Assembly: GCA_025558075.1 (NCBI GenBank)
Contig: JAHLKF010000017.1
Location: 248,001-312,000, forward strand
DNA length: 64,000 nt
Origin: Gaertneriomyces semiglobifer
Taxonomy: Eukaryota; Chytridiomycota; Chytridiomycetes; Spizellomycetales; Spizellomycetaceae
Direction of reading: 5' to 3'
Part shown: positions 57,734-64,000 of the stretch, piece after piece
Layout of the letters: every line of letters starts with the position of its first letter
Position numbering within the stretch: the stretch's first letter is position 1
Program-made: the position numbers and the translations under genes
Notes under the pieces: model-generated
What the model was told of the DNA's origin: nothing
What the model saw: only the letters and a program-made list of their open reading frames with translations
The model's database searches: none

Positions 57734-58420
57734 GACTATAGCTGGTGGTGACAGTAATTAAGTGATGAGTATGGCATAAACGCTAGTGGGGTCTTTGTTG
57801 ATGGCAGATCCGTCGAGGTTGCCTTTACGCGTTAGCGGAATGGCTGACATAATCCGCAAATCACATGACACACGCGTGCAAGTCGTCGCCCGACGGCCGA
57901 CGCCCGCCGTTTCCGCCGTTTGGCGACAGCGATTCCTCAAAGGTCTTACGATCGAGGCTGAGAAAGCAACGTTCAGTTCTGCAGAGGTTGTGCGAGAAAC
58001 TAACGGCGTCGGGATTGGGAGGCGAGCCGGTGTGCGTTGTCCAATGCTAAGGATGCACTGTCTCCATCATGCTCTCATGCACTTATGGAGCCGCCATGTC
58101 TTGCCGATGCGCTATGGCTTTGCTCTGATAGTGTCCACCGACAGATAACCTTTCCTTCGTTCATATCTCCGTCGCTCGAACGATTGAATGTACAATGTTC
58201 CCTTGTCGCCGGCTGCGGTGGCAGTTGCATCGTCCTTCCATTTTCCCGCGGTTAAATTCCAAAATCTGCTTACGTAGACACACAGGTCGAGATGCGGAGC
58301 GCGAACGACGACCAAACCAGTGAGACAGGACAATAAACAGATACAGTCGGCTTGAACGCATATCCTTGTTATAGCAAGAAATAGAGAGCAGGTTGCAAAC
58401 CACCACCAGTTATCTTGGGA
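57734..58420. other. Divergent intergenic region, formin / Sec14-GOLD
   Basis: About 690 bases. Frames of 60-135 codons on both strands start inside and show no domain. Both promoters must be here. No repeat is evident. Confidence 0.5.
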
Positions 58421-60043
58421 ATGGCTGACAAAAAAGTGGATTTGAACAATCTTACGCCAGAGCAGGAGAGTGCTGCAGTTTCGGAACTGCGAGAGCTGCT
58501 TGGTGACCAGGGCAGTCAATACGATGATCGTACTTTACTTCGCTTCTTGATTGCCCGTCAGCTCAATGCGCAGAAAGCAAAGGAGATGTTGGAAGGTTAC
58601 TCCGCCTGGCGTGAAAAGGATGGCATCGACAAACTGCCGCTGCCCGGCGTCAATGGAAATTCCGTGATGCAAAACGTGCGAGGCTTTCAGTCTGTTCCAG
58701 ATTCCAACTGGGATTTAAACGCTCCTGATATGCCGGAGGAGTTCAAAGTGTTTGGTCCGTGCATGGTGGGTGCCATTGATGTTGGTCACCATAATTCTCT
58801 CGCTCACTTTTGAATGTGTAGGGCGGAGGTTGCTTCCACAAAGTTGACAAAGAAGGCTTCCCTATTTTCATTGAGCGCACGGTGCGGTTGATGTTAGCCT
58901 CTTTCAGATGTGCTGAATTACTATACTGATGACGGGTTGTTCCATAGGGCTACCACGATGTCAAAGGTTTAGCGCAAAAGTGTCCACCTAATGTGATGCT
59001 GGACTGGCACGTCCGTAACAACGAATTGTGAGTCTGCTGCTATGCCTTTTGTAAAGACTTGTCTTTGTTACATGATCTAATTACATGGCACCCGTCATGT
59101 AGTGTCATCAATGTCATCATGCCCGAATGCGAAAAGCGCCTTGGAAAACCCGTGGAGAAGCATTGTGTCATTTTTGATTGCACTGGCCTGGTGAGGTATT
59201 ATTTTCTAGTCACACACTTGAAACCCGGACTGATATATTGCGATGACAACGCAGGGCATTTGGCAATTTGACATGACTGGACTCAATTTGCTGAAAGCAG
59301 TATCGGATCTTGATTCCAAAGTCTATCCGGAAAGGTTAGGCAAGCTTTTCATTGTGAATGCACCTGGAATTTTCGCCCGTGCATGGAAAATCATTAGTCG
59401 CTGGCTCGACAAACGCATCCTGGAGAAAATTTTCATCTGCGGTGCTGATTACAAGGATGTGCTCCTCCAACACATTGACGCTAATAATCTTCCGGACTTC
59501 CTTGGTGGAACTTGCACATGCAGTCACATGCCAGGAGGATGTGTTCCTTCCGCGTACCTGGACCGAAAGCGCGCTGCAGGTGCCGACGACGAGTTTCAGC
59601 ACAATGCGACGATTGGATCTGCTGGACACACTTACGAAATTGAAGTTCCGGATGATGAGACCGGTCAGAATCTCAAGCTCAACCTGAAATTTCGGTCAAC
59701 CAAAAAGGCGGTTCACTTCGAGATCAAGCATAGGAAGGCTGGTGGAGAAGAGCGTGTCATTAGAGAATCCGAAACCCATGACAGCCACAAGGAAGTGGTG
59801 CGGCAGGATTTGCCTGCTGAGCCCGGAACCTATGTGCTATCGTGGCAGAAGCCCAGCGGTGGCATGTCATTTTTCAATTCTGTATCACTTGATTATTCAG
59901 TGGATGTTGACACGGTGAATGGAGTGGACATTGTGACGGAACATGTAGTAGTACATCCAGTGGGAGAGAGCGTCTCCGACTCGGATGGTAGTCAGGGCGA
60001 CTCGTCCCCTGTGGATGACAAGATGGCAAACTTGTCCGTTTAG
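58421..60043 (+). CDS. Sec14-like lipid-transfer protein with GOLD domain
   Basis: Exons 58421-58765, 58822-58881, 58948-59027, 59103-59190, 59255-60043; 453 aa. A CRAL-TRIO N-terminal helix region (DDRTLLRFLIARQLNAQKAK) leads to the Sec14 lipid-binding domain at about residues 75-260 (GFPIFIERTGYHDVKGLAQK, VIFDCTGLGIWQFDMTGL, YPERLGKLFIVNAPGIF, NLPDFLGGTCTCSHMPGGC). A GOLD domain follows (YEIEVPDDETG...VLSWQKPSGGMSFFNSV...LDYSV). This layout equals animal SEC14L2-4, proteins that carry phosphoinositides or other lipids and act at Golgi and signalling membranes. Introns restore each motif. The acidic end (SDSDGSQGDSSP) is variable. Confidence 0.95.
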
Positions 60044-60263
60044 GTTAAGTTGCCACTTATTAAAGGTCGAGAACCAGGACGGAAGTGAACGGCAGTCAGG
60101 CATTGGATTTGGCTTGTACATGATATACCAATATAGACAGTACATTTCGCAAGATGGGTTGGTTGTTCCTGTCACGGTTTCACGCGTTCAAGTGTGATAT
60201 TTTAGAACTTTGGCCGCTGTTTTTTGTAGTTCAGACGGGGCGCACAATTCCGCAAGGACTACT

Positions 60264-61986
60264 ATGGATGACTTGGGTTGGATACAGTATTGATCGCATG
60301 CATTGAAATGGCATTAACACATTGAATCTTGCAGACCGGTTGTTGAGGGAGTTGGATGCTACGGACTCTGCGGTTTTGCGGGGCGCCCTGCCACCTTTGC
60401 CGCTGCATCAAGCGACAAAGCCCACAAGCGCGCTGCCAGTAGCGCCTCCGCTGCTGAACCTTCCGAGCAATCAAGCGGTTATCAAGCGAGTGTCTCTCGT
60501 CCCGACTAAAGTAGCACATCGTCCGTCGCTGCAAATCAGTGCGCCGCTCAGTCAACTGGATAGCTTGGTACGCGAGCTTACGGATTTGAAAGAGCTGGTC
60601 ACCAGCGACCCTTCCGATGAGCTCGCGAAGGAGTCCTCGGAACCGAGCTATACCGCAGCCGCAAACGATTCAAAAGCTGCGAAGCTTCCACGTCAACCCA
60701 GCGGAAAACGCGGCTTAGATGCCACAAACCAGCTGGATCTCTTGATGGGTCATTTGTCCCAGGCAGTCATTGACGTGGGTATGGATGAGGACGATGCGGA
60801 CATGGAGCTTGACTCGGCACGTGTATTCAAGCATGAAAGTAAAGGCGCCAACTCAAATGCTGGAGCTCTGCCTGAGAAACAAAAGGGGCGGCCGTCTACT
60901 CGACCTTCAATCACCGTTGCTGCGGAATCAATACAGATCTCTAGACAACCAAAGCCTGATGGCGTACCACCACGCTCAGCCGAACCGCCTGCCGTGAAAC
61001 TGCCTGCTCTTCCCTTGCCCAAATCTACAATACCCCCTCCTCCTTCTCCTCTTTCGCCCGGACCTTCAACTTGCCATAACTGCAAGGAGCCAATAGAAGG
61101 ACCGTCTTTGAGCGCATTAGGAAAGAGTTTTCATGTTGAGCACTTTGTTTGCTCGTCGTGCTCGCGGCACGTAAAGAACCTTCAATTTCATGAGAGAGAT
61201 GGAAAGTTGTTTTGCCAAGCTTGCTACGCTATCCAATTACCGAATTGCCACTACTGTTCGAAACCCATCACTGATGTAAGTGTTCGTTTTCTGTCCATGT
61301 GAGTTGACGCTACGCTGTCGAAACAACTGGTTAACTCTCGCATAGTTGTGTGTGACAGCTTTGGGAAAACAGTGGCATCCCGACCACTTCTTTTGCGCCC
61401 AATGCGGCAAGGTGTTCCAACCGGGATCCGGCTTTCTGGAAAAGAATGGCATGCCGTATTGCGAAGACGATTACAACGTGCTCTTCGCCATCAAATGTGG
61501 TGGATGTAATAAAAGTATAGCTGGAGAATTTGTGTCTGCGTGTGGCAAAGAATGGCACATTCCGTGCTTTGTGTGTTTGGTGAGTTTTTCCTTGGACATA
61601 CTCCTTTCGGTTGGCCCCGGAATTTCCAATCAATGAGCTTATACGCATGATCCATCGTTCTGCAGGACTGCAAGAAGCCATTCCCAACAGGCACTTATCA
61701 TGAACACGACGGCCAACCATTCTGCGCGACACACTTTTCTTTGAGACGGAATTTGCATCCGCAACCACCAAATTCGCTAGAGTGCGCTGCATGTCAGAAA
61801 CCTGTAGATGTTCGCGTGGAGAAAGACTATGCAACTGTCGCTGGAAAGTTGTATCATCGTGCATGTTTCGGTTGCAGCTATTGCTCGCGCAAATTGGACC
61901 CAGCACCCTCCAATGAGGGCATCCAGTGGCGAGCATACGAGGGCCGTTGCTACTGTAGACCTTGCGATAGACAACTGCATCCTTGA
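60264..61986 (+). CDS. Paxillin-like adhesion scaffold (LD motifs and four LIM domains)
   Basis: Exons 60264-60276, 60335-61275, 61346-61579, 61666-61986; 502 aa. The first exon is only 13 nt and completes the N-terminal LD motif MDDLDRLLRELD. Two further LD-like helices are LDSLVRELTDLKELV and NQLDLLMGHLSQAV. Four LIM zinc domains follow from about residue 270: CHNCKEPIEG...CSSCSRHV...CQACYAIQLPNCHYCSKPI; CVTALGKQWHPDHFFCAQCG; CGGCNKSIAGEFVSACGKEW...CKKPFP; and CAACQKPV...CSYCSRKL...CRPC. In animals paxillin links integrins to actin and FAK; in fungi it supports polarity and Rho signalling. A formin is encoded 2.5 kb away. Confidence 0.93.
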
Positions 61987-62101
61987 TTTTGTCAAGTACT
62001 GGCTCACATTTCTTCGTCCATTGCATATACATGATTTTAATATACGCAAGTAAATAGGTATCTAACGGTAAAGCATTTTTGTCTTTCCGTGTCCGCCCGC
62101 C

Positions 62102-64000
62102 TCACCATGGCATCTGGTAATTGTCCTCCTCCTCGCCCAATGCAACATACACATCGTTCTCGAGCAGAGACCGCATTATTTCATACATATACACCCCAAG
62201 ATAGTTCCTGCATCCAAGAACACCGGCAATCCACAAGTGATCGTCCATCGCGTGGCGGAGCTCGCCCAATTCGGTCGGATCTGTCGCAGTCTTGTAGGCC
62301 ATTACAAGAACCACAAGAGAATAAAATACAATGTTGCTCATCCATTCCGAAATCCAGCGAGCCTCCGGGTTAATTTTCCGTAATTTGGATAAAAGTAGGG
62401 CAACGCTTTGCGCGTGGGAACGACATCGCCCATACACACCTGATAACTGATCCACTGGGTTGTACCCGCCAACGGGCGACTCGTACCTTTGGCCGACTAT
62501 CAAGAGTGTGGGCAGATGAAGCGCGATCTTTATGCAATGCCAAACGACGTGTTGTGTAAAGAGTTGCCATGGAGGCGGGTACGTTGACGATATGGACGGC
62601 GTAAAATTCTCATAATGGTGGACGTTGCGAGCCCACGTCGGTAGCTTGTCGAGGATCCTATTTAGTTCTAAATCGTGTTTGTTTATCGAATCCTGAACAT
62701 CGGACGTAAACACGTATGAAGGATCAAACACATGGTTTTCCGCTGAATCAACAAGAGGCGGAGAAGCTGTAGCATCATTGTGTCGACTCTTATTCAACAT
62801 CTGATCAACCACGGACCAGATAGTGCCGTGAAGCTTTTGAATGCGCATGAACACAGCCGTCAGTTGATGGGTGATCTCTGCGGCATCCAGATGTAGTCCT
62901 GGAATGAACGCCGACATGGTTGGCTCATCTGTCGGGCTCTTGAAAGCTCTCCATACGGATTCGGGGACAATAGCCTTGACTGCGAAGTTGGAATCCTTTG
63001 GGCCTGCTTCCCACACCGGGTAGATTTCGCCGGGTAGCAAGGGTACGTTATTAGTTGGCGAAGTGTCGAGGGTATCCATCTGCAGGGGGAAACGGCAGGT
63101 CAATATTCAAGGAAACGTTGATGTATTTTGATTTGCCCATACGTACCACGAACATGGTCCACCAAACTCGTCGTCGTCGTTCTTTCTCATACCCATGCAA
63201 AGAGCCGTGAACTTGTTCTATATCTGGATCTATGTGTAGGTTCAGCGAAACCGCCATCTCAACGCAGAGTTTATTGAGGATGTGTGACCAACGTACTGGC
63301 GTGAAAAGAGCATTAATCACCAATCAGTACAGGAAATTGCCCACACGCACTCACGTTCATGCATGATGGTAGAAGCCATTTTAAGGTATGTCAAGGCACT
63401 GGTATGTTCCACACTTGGGTGCATCTGAACTTCCTTAATCATTTGCATCGCCTTTGAAAAATAAACCTCGCCCGCCCGGTACCCAGGTAAATTCCGGGAT
63501 CGCAAATACGCGGCGATCAAAGCGTGGTTGCAGCACGAAGCTGCGACCGAACATAGGGCATATACCAGGAAAACGGGCTGAGTCTCAAAATGCGACATGA
63601 ATAATTGCTCATGAATGGCAGAGTGCAGCCATCGCTGGGAGTAATCTTCAAAAAATGACACCACAACCTCTTTCATGACGCTCTTATCCAGTAAGAGGTC
63701 AGGATTGAAAGGAACGGCACCGGTAGGATGCTCGCCAATGCTCAACACATTTGGCGTCATGGCACAACTAGCACTATTGATAGTGGTAGGTTGTTGTGAT
63801 ACGGAATTTGTCTGGGAAGTATAGCTGGCCGACCTGGGCAAGGCGTCCAGCCCTAGAATACCGTTCACATCATCACCAAAAACGGCTTCCACAGGGTCTA
63901 GGCCATGGCGACTGGCGTCCGCTGAAGCCGCGTTTGCACCTGATTTTTGATTTTCGGGAAACGCAAATGTCTGTTCGACCTGCCTCACTTTCGTCTCAAG
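62102..64000 (-). CDS. Fungal transcription factor, fungal_trans domain (5' end beyond window)
   Basis: Exons in coding order >64000-63355, 63295-63147, 63079-62102; the visible part is 590 aa. It begins in frame with LETKVRQVEQTF, the linker that usually follows a Zn2Cys6 DNA-binding cluster. The cluster itself is outside the window. The fungal_trans region includes FFEDYSQRWLHSAIHEQLF, AAYLRSRNLPGYRAGEVYFS and the hallmark VEMAVSLNLHIDPD then YEKERRRRVWWTMFV. Such factors activate metabolic genes; the regulon cannot be told. Introns are 59 and 67 bp. Confidence 0.88.

Overview
The window comes from a nuclear genome of a zoosporic (flagellated) fungus, most likely a chytrid-type lineage. Genes are dense and rich in short introns, mostly 55-70 bp. 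Most are GT-AG, often with a TACTAAT/CTAAC-like branch sequence. Fungal markers are a chitin synthase end, a chitin deacetylase, a fungal-type cystathionine gamma-synthase, an Opi3-type phospholipid methyltransferase and a fungal_trans transcription factor. Flagellar or animal-like markers, absent from yeasts and moulds, sit among them: radial spoke protein RSPH9, an RJL GTPase, a ZBBX-like protein, a possible FAM47-like protein, paxillin with LD and LIM motifs, and a Diaphanous-type formin. No tRNA, rRNA, transposon, CRISPR array or viral element was recognised.

Layout. 0-12 kb: the last codons of a chitin synthase (+), a membrane-anchored CCR4-like nuclease (+), SCYL1/Cex1 (-), casein kinase 1 (+) and ArfGAP1 (+). 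12-19 kb: FHIT hydrolase (-), RSPH9 (+), eIF3h (+), CCDC174-like (-), NF-YB (+). 19-30 kb: chitin deacetylase (-), PPME1 (+), ALDH7A1 (-), a FAM47-like gene (+), RJL GTPase (-), a CTK3-like gene (+), an F-box-like gene (+) and a DAG-kinase-like gene (-). 30-43 kb: MscL-like channel (+), PS decarboxylase (-), PCID2/Thp1 (-), RRP36 (+), NOP16 (-), SPF30 (+), cystathionine gamma-synthase (-), pterin dehydratase (+). 43-53 kb: WWE-RING protein (-), cytochrome b5 (+), ZBBX-like (-), SEM1 (-), a CHERP-like splicing factor (-), Opi3 (+). 53-64 kb: Diaphanous-type formin (-), Sec14-GOLD (+), paxillin (+) and a truncated transcription factor (-).

There are no operons, but related functions occur close together. 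SCYL1 and ArfGAP1 both end in acidic tryptophan motifs of the kind that bind the COPI coat. PS decarboxylase and Opi3 are successive branches of PE/PC synthesis. PCID2 and SEM1 are both TREX-2 subunits. RRP36 and NOP16 are convergent ribosome-biogenesis genes. Formin and paxillin are cytoskeleton and adhesion genes.

Gene models were built by hand: splice sites were chosen so that reading frames join and family motifs are restored. In every complete model the coding length is a multiple of three. I saw no clearly unprecedented system. The most notable points are a 5-nt microexon in FHIT, a run of unusual splice donors including one GC-AG intron, a bacterial-type MscL channel, a membrane-anchored CCR4-like nuclease, and several poorly described flagellar-type proteins.
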